A DNA stretch of 64,000 nucleotides from Bradyrhizobium sp. STM 3843 (GTDB taxonomy: Bacteria; Pseudomonadota; Alphaproteobacteria; Rhizobiales; Xanthobacteraceae), in NCBI RefSeq assembly GCF_000239815.1, contig NZ_CAFK01000044.1:1-64000 (forward strand), in the 5' to 3' direction. Positions 40,429 through 48,974 of the stretch are shown in pieces (the stretch's first letter is position 1; each line of letters opens with the position of its first letter). Under the pieces are notes generated by a model. The model did not search any database and was not told the DNA's origin. It saw nothing but the letters and a program-made list of their open reading frames with translations. The position numbers and the translations under genes are program-made.

Positions 40429-41088
40429 TCAGACGTCTTCGAACCGCGCGATGAGCAGAGTTTCCGCAAGCCCGTCCCGGGTCCATTCCGCGAAGGCCGG
40501 CATCGCCATCATCGTGTCCATATAGGCCCGCGTCTGGGGCGTGACATCGATCGCATAGGTGCGGAAGCGGTGGACGACCGGCGCGTACATCGCGTCGGCA
40601 GCCGAGAACGCGCCGAACAGATACGGCCCGCGTGCCCCATACTGCGCCCGGCAATCGCTCCAGATCTGCTCGATCCGCGCGACATTGGCCCTCACCTCGT
40701 CCGAGAGTGGGATCGCGCGCACCGGCCGGTGCAAATTCATTCCGCACGCGCTGCGCAACGGCACGAAGCCGGAATGCATCTCGGCCGAGATCGCCCGCGC
40801 ATGCGCGCGCTCTGCAATGCCCTGCGGCCACAGCCCGGCATCCGGAAAACGCTCGGCGAGATGTTCGATGATCGCGAGCGAATCCCACACCGTGATGTCG
40901 CCGTCGATCAGGATCGGCACTTTTCCCGCTGGCGAGAAGCTCAACAGGCGGTCCTTGTCGGCTTTGTCGTCGGTATAGATCGGTACGAAGATTTCCTCGA
41001 AAGCGATGTTGCAGCCGCGCATCGCCAGCCAGGGCCTCATCGACCAGGAGGAATAATTCTTGTTGCCGATCACGAGCTTCAACGTCAT
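40429..41088 (-). CDS. Glutathione S-transferase family protein
   Basis: The 219-residue protein has an N-terminal thioredoxin-like domain (KLVIGNKNYSSWSMRPWLAM, with the catalytic Ser in SSWSMR) and the VPILIDGDITVWDSLAI motif, then an all-alpha C-terminal domain. It belongs to the YfcF/maleylacetoacetate-isomerase-like side of the GST superfamily. The ATG at 41088 is preferred over 41106. It is divergent from the DUF599 gene with only 56 bp between the starts. Confidence 0.9.
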   Translation of the reverse strand: MTLKLVIGNKNYSSWSMRPWLAMRGCNIAFEEIFVPIYTDDKADKDRLLSFSPAGKVPILIDGDITVWDSLAIIEHLAERFPDAGLWPQGIAERAHARAISAEMHSGFVPLRSACGMNLHRPVRAIPLSDEVRANVARIEQIWSDCRAQYGARGPYLFGAFSAADAMYAPVVHRFRTYAIDVTPQTRAYMDTMMAMPAFAEWTRDGLAETLLIARFEDV

Positions 41089-41144
41089 GTCCGAACCTGT
41101 CTCCATTGCAGCGGCTCTGCGCCGGTCATGACGAGGAATACAGG

Positions 41145-41822
41145 ATGGGCTCCTATACCGTCGATATCGTCGCGGTATCTTTTTTCGCGCTGGAATGGGT
41201 CGTCTATGCGATCACCCTGGAGCACACGGCCTATGGGCGCAACAGCCTGTCGGCACGCATGAATGCCTACCGCGAGGTCTGGATCCGGCGCCTGCTCGAG
41301 CGCGAGGCGCGGATGGTCGACATGCAGATCATGTCGTCGCTGCAGAACGGCACCGCCTTCTTTGCCTCCTCGAGTCTGATCGCGATCGGCGGCGGGCTCG
41401 CACTGGTGCGCTCCACCAGCGATGCGCTGGCCGTGTTCAAGACCTTTCCGGTCGATCTTAGTCCGCACCCGGCCCTGTGGGAGATCAAGTGCGTCGGCTT
41501 GGTCCTGATCTTCATCTACACCTTCTTCAAATTCGCCTGGGCCTACCGCCTGTTCAATTATGTCGCGATCCTGATCGGCGGCATGCCGCTGGCGGCGCAG
41601 CGCGGCACGCCGGAGGCCGAGGCTCATGTGATCCGGACCACGCGCCTGTTCGAAGCCGGCGCGCGCCATTTCAACCGCGGCCAGCGCGCCTTCTTCTTCG
41701 CGCTCGGCTATCTCGGCTGGTTCGTGAGCCCCTGGGTGCTGTTCATCACCACGGCGGCCGTGGTCATCGTGACCTGGCGCCGGCAATTCGCCTCCAGCGC
41801 CTGGGACGCGATGGGCCACTAG
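41145..41822 (+). CDS. DUF599 family membrane protein
   Basis: The 225-residue protein has about four membrane helices and matches DUF599 (GRNSLSARMNAYREVWIRRLLEREARMVDMQIMSSLQNGTAFFASSSL). The function is unknown. GAGGAA precedes the ATG at 41145. Its 3' end is convergent with the TolA/TonB-like gene, 13 bp apart. Confidence 0.92.
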   Translation: MGSYTVDIVAVSFFALEWVVYAITLEHTAYGRNSLSARMNAYREVWIRRLLEREARMVDMQIMSSLQNGTAFFASSSLIAIGGGLALVRSTSDALAVFKTFPVDLSPHPALWEIKCVGLVLIFIYTFFKFAWAYRLFNYVAILIGGMPLAAQRGTPEAEAHVIRTTRLFEAGARHFNRGQRAFFFALGYLGWFVSPWVLFITTAAVVIVTWRRQFASSAWDAMGH

Positions 41823-41835
41823 CTCATTCGGCGGA

Positions 41836-42687
41836 TCAGTCCACGAAATCCTGCGGCGTGAACGACAGCTCCAGCACCTTCCACTCGCGGTAGCGATCCG
41901 GCGGCAGCATCGCGTAGGGCTGGCAGGCGGCCAGCGCCCGGACCGCGCTCTGTTTCATCTCCAGGGCCTTCACCGAGGCGGTCCCCGCAAGCAGCACGGG
42001 ATCCGCGGCAAGCCGGCCGTCCGGGGTCATGACCACACGCAGCTTGACCATGATGTTGTCGGAACGGGACACGGAGGCCGGCAATTTCGAGCAGCTCCTC
42101 AGATGCTGCCGGAACGGCCCGGTCAGATTGGCGGTGAGATTGGTGCTCGCTGAAGGCCCGGCATCCTTGCTCTCGTCCGCATCGTTTCCTGATGCCGGCA
42201 AAGGTGGCAAAGGCGGCGGCAGTCCAAGCATCACGCCATATTTGACCGTGAGATCGGGCTGGGGGACATAGCTCGACGCGCTCGACGGTGCTGGGGTCGG
42301 AGCGGGTGTCGGGGTCTGCTGCGTCTCTGCAGGCGGCTGCGGTTGCGCTTGCGGCTGGGACGGCGGTTGCGCCTTTGCCTCGCGCGTTGGCGTCGGCTGC
42401 GGCGTAGGAGCCGATGCCGGCGCAGGGGCCGGTGCGGGGGCAGCCGTTGCCGATGTCGACGAGGTGTCCGGCTTGGGCAAGGCCAGATCGGGCGATGGCG
42501 AGGGGCTCGGGGCAGGTTGGAGCGGCTTCTCGGGCTCGTCGGACTCAACGATGTCGACGGCAACGGCCTCCGGTGCAGGAGCCTCGAAACGGCGCACGTC
42601 GGTCGACAGGAAGATCAGGGCCGCGGCGACGATATGCGCGAGCACCGATGCCGCGATGCCCCAACGTATGAATGGCCACCGTTCCAT
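41836..42687 (-). CDS. TonB/TolA-like energy transducer with Pro-rich linker
   Basis: The 283-residue protein has a single N-terminal membrane anchor (WGIAASVLAHIVAAALIFLS, with the SxxxH pattern of TonB/TolA-like proteins), a Pro/Ala/Gln-rich periplasmic linker (about 50-150) and a C-terminal domain with VKLRVVMTPDGRLAADP and AVRALAACQPYAMLP resembling TolA/TonB C-domains. It probably links inner-membrane energy to an outer-membrane partner; no exbB/exbD or tolQR lies in the window. Confidence 0.82.
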   Translation of the reverse strand: MERWPFIRWGIAASVLAHIVAAALIFLSTDVRRFEAPAPEAVAVDIVESDEPEKPLQPAPSPSPSPDLALPKPDTSSTSATAAPAPAPAPASAPTPQPTPTREAKAQPPSQPQAQPQPPAETQQTPTPAPTPAPSSASSYVPQPDLTVKYGVMLGLPPPLPPLPASGNDADESKDAGPSASTNLTANLTGPFRQHLRSCSKLPASVSRSDNIMVKLRVVMTPDGRLAADPVLLAGTASVKALEMKQSAVRALAACQPYAMLPPDRYREWKVLELSFTPQDFVD

Positions 42688-42820
42688 GCTGCTTCTTTGC
42701 GCCCGCGCCTGACCGGCGCCTGCGCGCGGCGATCACCACCAGGTTTCGACCATCACGACCTTGGCGGTCGCCGGTCGCGGGTGCCACACCCGGCCCAGCA
42801 TAGCAAGCCGCAGTCGGTCC

Positions 42821-43636
42821 TCAATCCCATTTCGGCGCAAAGGCGAAATTGGTCATGCGGTCTTCGGCGCCTCCGAGCGCGAAGATTTCGTCCATCTCGG
42901 CATCGGACAAAGTGAAATCGAAAACGTCGATATTCTCCGACAGGCGCTCGACGCGCGAGGTGCGCGGAATGGCGACGACGTTCTGCTGCACCAGCCAGCG
43001 CAAGCAGATCTGCGCCGGCGTCTTGCCGTGAGCGCGTCCGATCCGGGCGAGCGTCGCATCGTTCTTGATCTTGCCCCTGGCCACCGGACTATAGGCGACC
43101 ATGGCGACGCCATTACGGGCACAGGCCTCGCGCACCTTGGTCTGGTCGAGATAGGGATGATATTCGACCTGGTTGCAGATCAGGGGTTCGGGACTGGTCG
43201 CGACGGCCTCGTCGATCAGCGCCACCGTGAAATTTGACACGCCGATGTGACGGGTCAGGCCGAGCGACTTCGCATGCGCCAGCGCACCGAGCGTTTCCGC
43301 CAGCGGCACGTGTGGATTTGGCCAGTGCAGCAGCAACAGATCGACCTCGGAGACGCGCAGTCTCACCAGGCTCTCCTTGGTCGAACGCTCGAGATCGTGC
43401 GGTGCAAAATGCGTGGTCCACACCTTGGTGGTCAGGAACACCTGATCGCGGCGGATATGCGAGGCACGCAAGCCCTCCCCGACCTCGCGCTCGTTCTCAT
43501 AGACCTGGGCGGTATCGATATGGCGGTAGCCGAGCGTCAATGCCTGCTCGACGATGCGCGCGCAGGTTCTCCCGCGCAATTCCCAGGTTCCCAGTCCGAT
43601 CGCCGGGATGCTGGCGCCGTTGGCCTCAATTGCTTG
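42821..43636 (-). CDS. Aldo/keto reductase
   Basis: The 271-residue NADPH-dependent enzyme has the AKR tetrad: Asp and Tyr in HIDTAQVYENE, Lys in LTTKVW and His in LLLHWPN. The IGVSNFTVALIDEA motif and the C-terminal RTSRVERLSENIDVFDF, which binds the 2'-phosphate of NADPH, are typical. It is closest in type to the 2,5-diketo-D-gluconate reductase group. The ATG at 43636 follows GGAGGG. Confidence 0.93.
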   Translation of the reverse strand, partial: QAIEANGASIPAIGLGTWELRGRTCARIVEQALTLGYRHIDTAQVYENEREVGEGLRASHIRRDQVFLTTKVWTTHFAPHDLERSTKESLVRLRVSEVDLLLLHWPNPHVPLAETLGALAHAKSLGLTRHIGVSNFTVALIDEAVATSPEPLICNQVEYHPYLDQTKVREACARNGVAMVAYSPVARGKIKNDATLARIGRAHGKTPAQICLRWLVQQNVVAIPRTSRVERLSENIDVFDFTLSDAEMDEIFALGGAEDRMTNFAFAPKWD

Positions 43637-43710
43637 CATGGCCGCGCCCTCCAATTGCAAGCATTATGTCTCCGGACGCCGATGGTGCCAATGCGAGACT
43701 AGGTTTGAGC

Positions 43711-44001
43711 TTAAGTCTTGGCTAAGGCTGCGAACACCATGTCCGGCGCGTGCGCGATCACCGTCAGCAGCGCGCGCGCCGGCCCGCGCGGCATGCGCTT
43801 GCCCTGCTCCCAGTTCCGGATGGTCTCGACGGGAACGCCGAGCTTGGCGGCAAACTCCTGCTGGGTCAGATGGGCGCGGCGGCGGAGGTCGCGGACCTCG
43901 GCCGGCCCGGTCGGCTGCGCGGCCGGGGCCAGCGGAAATTCCTGGCCGTCGCGCAGCTCCACGATCCGTCCGTCTGCTTTCAAGCGCAAGCGTTGTTGCA
44001 T
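43711..44001 (-). CDS. XRE-family helix-turn-helix regulator
   Basis: The 96-residue protein has an XRE helix-turn-helix in LTQQEFAAKLGVPVETIRNWEQGKR (about 42-66), preceded by a 40-residue N-terminal segment. It resembles HigA/MqsA-type solo regulators. No toxin gene is adjacent. The ATG at 44001 has GGAG upstream. Confidence 0.88.
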   Translation of the reverse strand: MQQRLRLKADGRIVELRDGQEFPLAPAAQPTGPAEVRDLRRRAHLTQQEFAAKLGVPVETIRNWEQGKRMPRGPARALLTVIAHAPDMVFAALAKT

Positions 44002-44084
44002 GGGTCCGACTCCGTCTCGGTGCCCCACTTTCGCAAGTCCCCGTTAAGGTCGGATTAACGATAAAAGTCCCTCAAAAATCGAGG

Positions 44085-45500
44085 TTATTTGAGCCCGAAC
44101 CAGGCCGTGGCAATGCCCAGAAAGGCGAAGAAGCCGACGACGTCGGTGACCGTGGTGACGAACGTGCCGGACGCCACGGCGGGGTCGGCCTTGACGCGAT
44201 CGAGCACCATCGGGATCAGGATGCCGCCGAGCGCGCCGGCGACCAGGTTGGAGATGATCGCCAGTCCGATCACGATCCCAAGCCCGGGGATCTTGAACCA
44301 GGCGACCGCAGCGACGCCCGTGATCAGCGCGAAGGCGAGGCCGTTGACCAGGCCGACCAGGGCCTCGCGCATCACGACGCGGAAGGCGTTGTTCGAGCCG
44401 AGCTCGCGCGTGGCCAGGGCACGCACCGCAACCGTCATGGTCTGGGTCGCGGCATTGCCGCCCTGGCTCGCGACGATCGGCGCCAGCACCGCGAGCGCGA
44501 CCATCTTCTCGAGCTGGCCTTCGAACAGGCCGAGCACCGACGACGCCAGGAAGGCGGTGGCGAGATTGATCAGCAGCCAGTTGAAACGGCCCTTGGCGAT
44601 GGTCCAGACGCTGTCGGAGAGCTGTTCGTCGCTGGAGACGCCGCCCAGCGCCTTGAAGTCCTCATCCGCCTCCTCTTCGATCACGTCGACCACGTCGTCG
44701 ACGGTGATGACGCCGACCAGCCGATTGTCCGCGTCGACGACGGGAGCAGCGACCAGGTTGTACTTGCCGAACAGCCGCGCCACCTCTGCAAGCTCGTCGG
44801 TCACCGCGACCCGGCGGCGATCTTCATGGATCAGCTCGGGGAGCTTGACCGGCCGCCGCGCCCGCAACAGCGCATCGAGCGAAACCGCGCCCTGCCAATG
44901 CTGCGACCCGTCGACCGCATAGATCTCGTAGAACCGGTCCGGCAGGTCCGGCGTCTCCCGCATGTAGTCGATCGCCTGGCCGACCGTCCATTCGAGCGGC
45001 ACGGCGATGAATTCGCTCTGCATGCGCCGCCCGGCCGATCCTTCCGGGTATTCCAGGCTGCGCTCGAGCACATCGCGCTCGGACGGCGGCAGCCGGTCGA
45101 GAATCTGCTCCTGATCCTCCTGATCAAGGCCCTCGAGCAGCTCGACGGCGTCGTCGGATTCCAACTCGCGGACGCCTTCGGCGACGGTCGCCGGCGCGAG
45201 TTCCTCGAGGATTTCCTCACGAACGGCATCGTCGACCTCGTTCAGCGCGGAAAAGTCGAAATCGGTGCTGGTGAGCTCGACCAGCCGCACCCGGTCTTCG
45301 GGCGCCAGCGCCGCGATGAGGTCGCCGAGATCGGCCTCATGGAGTTCCGCGACCTCCGATCGCAGGAACGTTTCGTCCTCCGCGGCGATCGCCGCCGTGA
45401 TGGACTCGATGAACTCGGGTCGGATCTCGCCGTTGTCTGTCCGCATCAGAGCACGGTCGACGATCACAGCATTGTGGGCCGCGTCCAATTGTTCATCCAT
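44085..45500 (-). CDS. mgtE: MgtE: magnesium transporter/channel
   Basis: The 471-residue protein has the acidic MgtE N-domain (about 30-150), paired CBS domains (about 155-275, with VITVDDVVDVIEEEADEDF) and a five-helix membrane domain (about 300-471, with APIVASQGGNAATQTM). It imports Mg2+ and closes when the cytosolic domains bind Mg2+. The transcript ends close to the XRE gene. No leader riboswitch was recognised in the short 5' gap. Confidence 0.95.
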   Translation of the reverse strand: MDEQLDAAHNAVIVDRALMRTDNGEIRPEFIESITAAIAAEDETFLRSEVAELHEADLGDLIAALAPEDRVRLVELTSTDFDFSALNEVDDAVREEILEELAPATVAEGVRELESDDAVELLEGLDQEDQEQILDRLPPSERDVLERSLEYPEGSAGRRMQSEFIAVPLEWTVGQAIDYMRETPDLPDRFYEIYAVDGSQHWQGAVSLDALLRARRPVKLPELIHEDRRRVAVTDELAEVARLFGKYNLVAAPVVDADNRLVGVITVDDVVDVIEEEADEDFKALGGVSSDEQLSDSVWTIAKGRFNWLLINLATAFLASSVLGLFEGQLEKMVALAVLAPIVASQGGNAATQTMTVAVRALATRELGSNNAFRVVMREALVGLVNGLAFALITGVAAVAWFKIPGLGIVIGLAIISNLVAGALGGILIPMVLDRVKADPAVASGTFVTTVTDVVGFFAFLGIATAWFGLK

Positions 45501-45585
45501 GACGGGCCTCGCGGGTTTGACAGATCAACGCAAACTGGTCTCAATCGTACTTTGACGCATTACCCAATGGGCCGCAGGCGATGCA

Positions 45586-46473
45586 ATGAGAAAGATGCCG
45601 CGGAGGCTATGGATGACGAGTGAAATGAGAAGTTGGGTGAACGCGGCGGCGATCCTGCTCGGGCTTGGCCTCGAGCTTGGACTCGGCGTTGGGCTCACGC
45701 TACCCCACGCTGTCAGCGCGGCATCCGCGGAATGTCAGCGCGAGGGCACGCTCGGCACCTCGCGGGTTCTCGCGGTCGATCCCAAGATCTATCCGCGCGT
45801 CGGCCTGAAGAGCTTTCCGGATACGCTGCCGCTGCGGGATCACGAGGTCGTGCTCACCTTCGATGATGGTCCCTCGCCGCCGATGACCAACAGGGTGCTC
45901 GACGCACTCGCGAAGGAGTGTGTGCGCGCGACCTTCTTCCTGGTCGGCCAGCCGGCGTCGGGACGCGGAGCCCTGGTGCAGCGGATCGCGGCCGAGGGCC
46001 ACACCGTCGGACACCACACCTATACCCATGCCCACATTCCACGCCTCACGCCGGCGCAGGCCGTGGAGGAAATCGACCGCGGCATCGCCGGCGACGAACT
46101 GGCGTTGCATGGGGTCTCGACCACGACACCATCGACGCCGTTCTTCCGTTTCCCCTATTTTGAATCCACGCCGGCCATGCTCGAATTCCTGCAGTCCCGC
46201 GGGATCGCCGTGTTCGGTGCGGATCTGTGGGCCGGTGATTGGAACCCGGTCTCGCCGCAGCAGGAACTCAAGATTCTCACCAGCCGACTCGAACAGGACC
46301 GCAAAGGCATCATCCTGTTGCACGACCCGCAGCCGCGCACCGTGGCGATGCTGCCGACGTTTCTGCGCTATCTGAAGCAGCACGGCTACAAGGTGGTCCA
46401 CATTGTGCCAGCTTCAACGATGAACCAGCCGGACGATGCCGCTCCGCCGGGCGTCCACGCCGCCCGCGATTAA
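45586..46473 (+). CDS. Polysaccharide deacetylase (NodB-homology), secreted, copy 1
   Basis: The 295-residue protein has a signal peptide (cleavage near VSAASA) and a NodB-like CE4 domain with all five motifs: VVLTFDDGP (metal Asp), HHTYTHAHI (HxxxH), FFRFPYFES, DLWAGDW and GIILLHDP. It removes N- or O-acetyl groups from cell-envelope or exported polysaccharide. A paralogue follows 199 bp downstream. The first ATG is used; later in-frame ATGs at 45613 and 45625 are possible. Confidence 0.92.
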   Translation: MRKMPRRLWMTSEMRSWVNAAAILLGLGLELGLGVGLTLPHAVSAASAECQREGTLGTSRVLAVDPKIYPRVGLKSFPDTLPLRDHEVVLTFDDGPSPPMTNRVLDALAKECVRATFFLVGQPASGRGALVQRIAAEGHTVGHHTYTHAHIPRLTPAQAVEEIDRGIAGDELALHGVSTTTPSTPFFRFPYFESTPAMLEFLQSRGIAVFGADLWAGDWNPVSPQQELKILTSRLEQDRKGIILLHDPQPRTVAMLPTFLRYLKQHGYKVVHIVPASTMNQPDDAAPPGVHAARD

Positions 46474-46672
46474 TGCGTCATTCATGCGGTGCTGGCTACG
46501 CTTTACATCGCAGGCGGATGTATGCGGCTTTGCAATCATGCAACAGGAAAATGGAAACCCCGGCATTCGACAATCGCGGGTCGCGGCTGCAGACGATCCC
46601 TGCTATGACGGTAACTGGGCCCGGCAGCCTGGATTCAACCTGACGAAACGGACAGACGAAGCGGACGGCGTG

Positions 46673-47896
46673 ATGCGGAGTGATCGTTCAGTTGGCGTCG
46701 GACAGCGGATTGTGAGCGCAGCGCTCGGGGCCGCACTGTTGACTGCGTTGTCAGCTGCACTCACCAGCGTGACCACGCCCGCCTCCGCCGCGGATTGCCC
46801 CGGCCATCCGAATGCGCTCGGCACCTCCCGCGTGCTCGTTGTCGATCCCCTTGCGCATCCGCGCATCGGCGCGATGCAGTATCGGGAAACGCTGCCGCTG
46901 CATGATCACGAGGTGGTGCTGAGCTTCGATGACGGCCCAGTGCCGAAATACAGCAACCAGGTGCTGCAGATTCTCGCCGACCAATGCGTGAAGGCGACGT
47001 TCTTCACGATCGGCCGCCAGGCCAAGGCTGATCCCGAGGGCGTTCGCAAGCTCGCCGCCGCCGGCCACACGATCGGCACGCACAGCCAGAATCATCCGAT
47101 AGGCTTCAGCAGGCTGACGGTCGAGCAGTCCAAGCCGGAGGTCGATCAGGGGATTGCCTCGGTGTCGGCTGCTCTCACCGATCCCTCGGTGCTCACCCCG
47201 TTCTTCCGGGTGCCCGGCCTCTCGCGCGGCGAAGGCGTGGAAACCTACGTGGCCTCGCTCGGACTCCAGATGTGGAGCGCCGATTTTCTTGCCGATGACT
47301 GGCGCAACATCTCGGCTAGCCGCGTCTACGAGCTGGCGATGAAGCGGCTCGAGGCGCGCGGCAAGGGCATTCTGCTGCTGCACGACATCCACGAGCGCAC
47401 GGTGCAGGCCTTGCCGAAGATCCTCAGCGAGATGAAGGCGCGCGGCTATCGCATCGTGCAGGTGGTGCCGGCTACGTCCGAGCGGCCGGCAACTCCGACC
47501 GAGCCGCAGGAGTGGCTGGTCCACCCGCATGCAGACGAGGTTCCGGTGGCACAATGGCCGGCGGTTCCGACGTTCGACTTCTCTGGCTCGGTCACGCACT
47601 CCCGTGCGACCGTGGCGGATCTCGACGTGCTGTCGGCGGGACCATCCGACAGCGCCTCGCTCCGGCACGAAACAGCGTGGCCGCACGCGGCGGGCTCATC
47701 CGCGCCGCGCAACGTGGCCCCCGCGCTGCCGGTGCCGGCCGCCAGCCTGTTCGAGATGCCCGATCCGATGCCCACCGCGCCGTCCCGACACCACGTGGCG
47801 GGCGTGCCGCCCGTGCAGTCAAAGCCCGCGGCCAGAGCCGCCGCCATCAAGCCGGCTGCGCGCGCGGTGCGCCTTGCGAGCCTGAGAAAGCGCTGA
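46673..47896 (+). CDS. Polysaccharide deacetylase (NodB-homology), secreted, copy 2 with C-terminal extension
   Basis: The 407-residue protein is a paralogue of the preceding gene: signal peptide, TSRVLVVDP...HDHEVVLSFDDGP, THSQNHPI, FFRVPGLS, DFLADDW and GILLLHDI. After the CE4 domain (about 60-290) it has about 120 residues of Pro/Ala/Ser-rich sequence ending in a basic tail, which the first copy lacks. The ATG at 46673 starts the signal peptide; the frame is open further upstream. The two genes probably arose by tandem duplication. Confidence 0.92.
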   Translation: MRSDRSVGVGQRIVSAALGAALLTALSAALTSVTTPASAADCPGHPNALGTSRVLVVDPLAHPRIGAMQYRETLPLHDHEVVLSFDDGPVPKYSNQVLQILADQCVKATFFTIGRQAKADPEGVRKLAAAGHTIGTHSQNHPIGFSRLTVEQSKPEVDQGIASVSAALTDPSVLTPFFRVPGLSRGEGVETYVASLGLQMWSADFLADDWRNISASRVYELAMKRLEARGKGILLLHDIHERTVQALPKILSEMKARGYRIVQVVPATSERPATPTEPQEWLVHPHADEVPVAQWPAVPTFDFSGSVTHSRATVADLDVLSAGPSDSASLRHETAWPHAAGSSAPRNVAPALPVPAASLFEMPDPMPTAPSRHHVAGVPPVQSKPAARAAAIKPAARAVRLASLRKR

Positions 47897-47924
47897 CCGG
47901 CGCAGCTCTCCTCGCGCGGCTCTC

Positions 47925-48049
47925 GTTGAGTATGATCCGGAAAAGTGCGAGCGGTCCTTCGCGACAAACGCGGAACGCGTTTGCACGGAGACTCCGCTCA
48001 AACAACAACCCTGAAGTGCGATGAGATTCATCCTCATCTCATCGCACTT
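47925..48049. repeat. Dispersed repeat ending in a perfect 14-bp hairpin
   Basis: AAGTGCGATGAGAT (48014-48027) and ATCTCATCGCACTT (48036-48049) pair around an 8-nt loop. The preceding bases (from about 47930, ATGATCCGGAAAAGTG and CGCTCAAACAA) fit, from memory, a repeat common in Bradyrhizobium and Rhodopseudomonas that ends in this stem. It lies between two convergent genes and may act as a transcription barrier, although no T-run is present. The left boundary is approximate. Confidence 0.6.
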
Positions 48050-48080
48050 GAGGGCACAGCCGCGCGCTGCTTGAACCGGA

Positions 48081-48455
48081 TCAATCGGTGACGATCTTGG
48101 CAACGCAGAGGATGACGACGGCGGCCAGGAAGAACAGATCGATATAGGATTTGATTTCGCCGTCGCGGCGCAGCAGGCTCACATCGGCAATCACCTGCTT
48201 GCGCGCGGCCGAACCGCTCGGCCCCTCCCCCACCAGGCCGATCATTCGGCGAGTCTCGCCTTCCAGCCGTTCGATGCGGGTGAAAAAATGAAACGAGCGC
48301 ACCACGGACACGCTGCGCATGCCCGCATAGGCCAGGATCAACATCGCGAGCACGGCCCGGTTGTGGTACTTCTCAATGTAGTTCAGGCTGAGATAGACCA
48401 TGGCCAGGAACGCAAAGTTGTAGATGAAGCGATAGATGATGGCGAACAGTCGCAT
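48081..48455 (-). CDS. Small integral membrane protein, unknown function
   Basis: The 124-residue protein has three membrane segments (about 1-20, 30-48 and 100-120), separated by a charged region (HFFTRIERLEGETRRMIGLVGEG). The ATG at 48455 (MRLFAIIYRFIYNF) starts directly with a membrane helix. The frame is open upstream to 48596 but that part looks like a promoter. No family was recognised. Confidence 0.78.
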   Translation of the reverse strand: MRLFAIIYRFIYNFAFLAMVYLSLNYIEKYHNRAVLAMLILAYAGMRSVSVVRSFHFFTRIERLEGETRRMIGLVGEGPSGSAARKQVIADVSLLRRDGEIKSYIDLFFLAAVVILCVAKIVTD

Positions 48456-48974
48456 CGTTCCGACCTGGTGCTCTTTCGATGACCGGCAATGACAGAAACC
48501 GGACGGCGCGCATGAGGCGCGCTCGTATCCGACTTGCATCGACGCGGCGACATCGATTCGTTTTCGAGTTGGGCGCAGCAGGACAGTTCTATACACGAAT
48601 GGATTGAAGAAAGGTTCGACAAACTGATGTATTGCGCCACAATCTTGTTCGGTGGCCCTGCAATCTCCGGGCGAGTTCGTCAGGCGGATCTCTAATCAAA
48701 CCGTCTTGGAACAAGCAATTTTTGGTTTATTTGCACCACGGAAATCGCCTTAAGATCGCTCCACCAGGGGCGTTGTGCCGCAAAAAATGGACGCTGGCGC
48801 AGCGGCGTCCGTCACTGGCCGATTGCGATCAGCAGATAAATCTGCTCGGATGATCGGTGCCTGGAATGCACGGATCGATAGGGTTCCCGCTGAGACAGCC
48901 GCAACTCAACTCCGCATTTTTAAGAACTCAATTTTTGAAATGCCTTTTGACTGTCATCGTATTTTGGAGGCGTC
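48456..48974. other. Divergent gap with a 16-bp palindrome
   Basis: This 519-bp divergent region lies upstream of both the small membrane protein and the glycosyltransferase-like gene. It contains AGCAGAT-AA-ATCTGCT at 48831-48846, a 7-2-7 palindrome, 129 bp before the downstream start. A further short stem (GGACGC/GCGTCC) lies just upstream of it. No gene is supported here. Confidence 0.5.
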
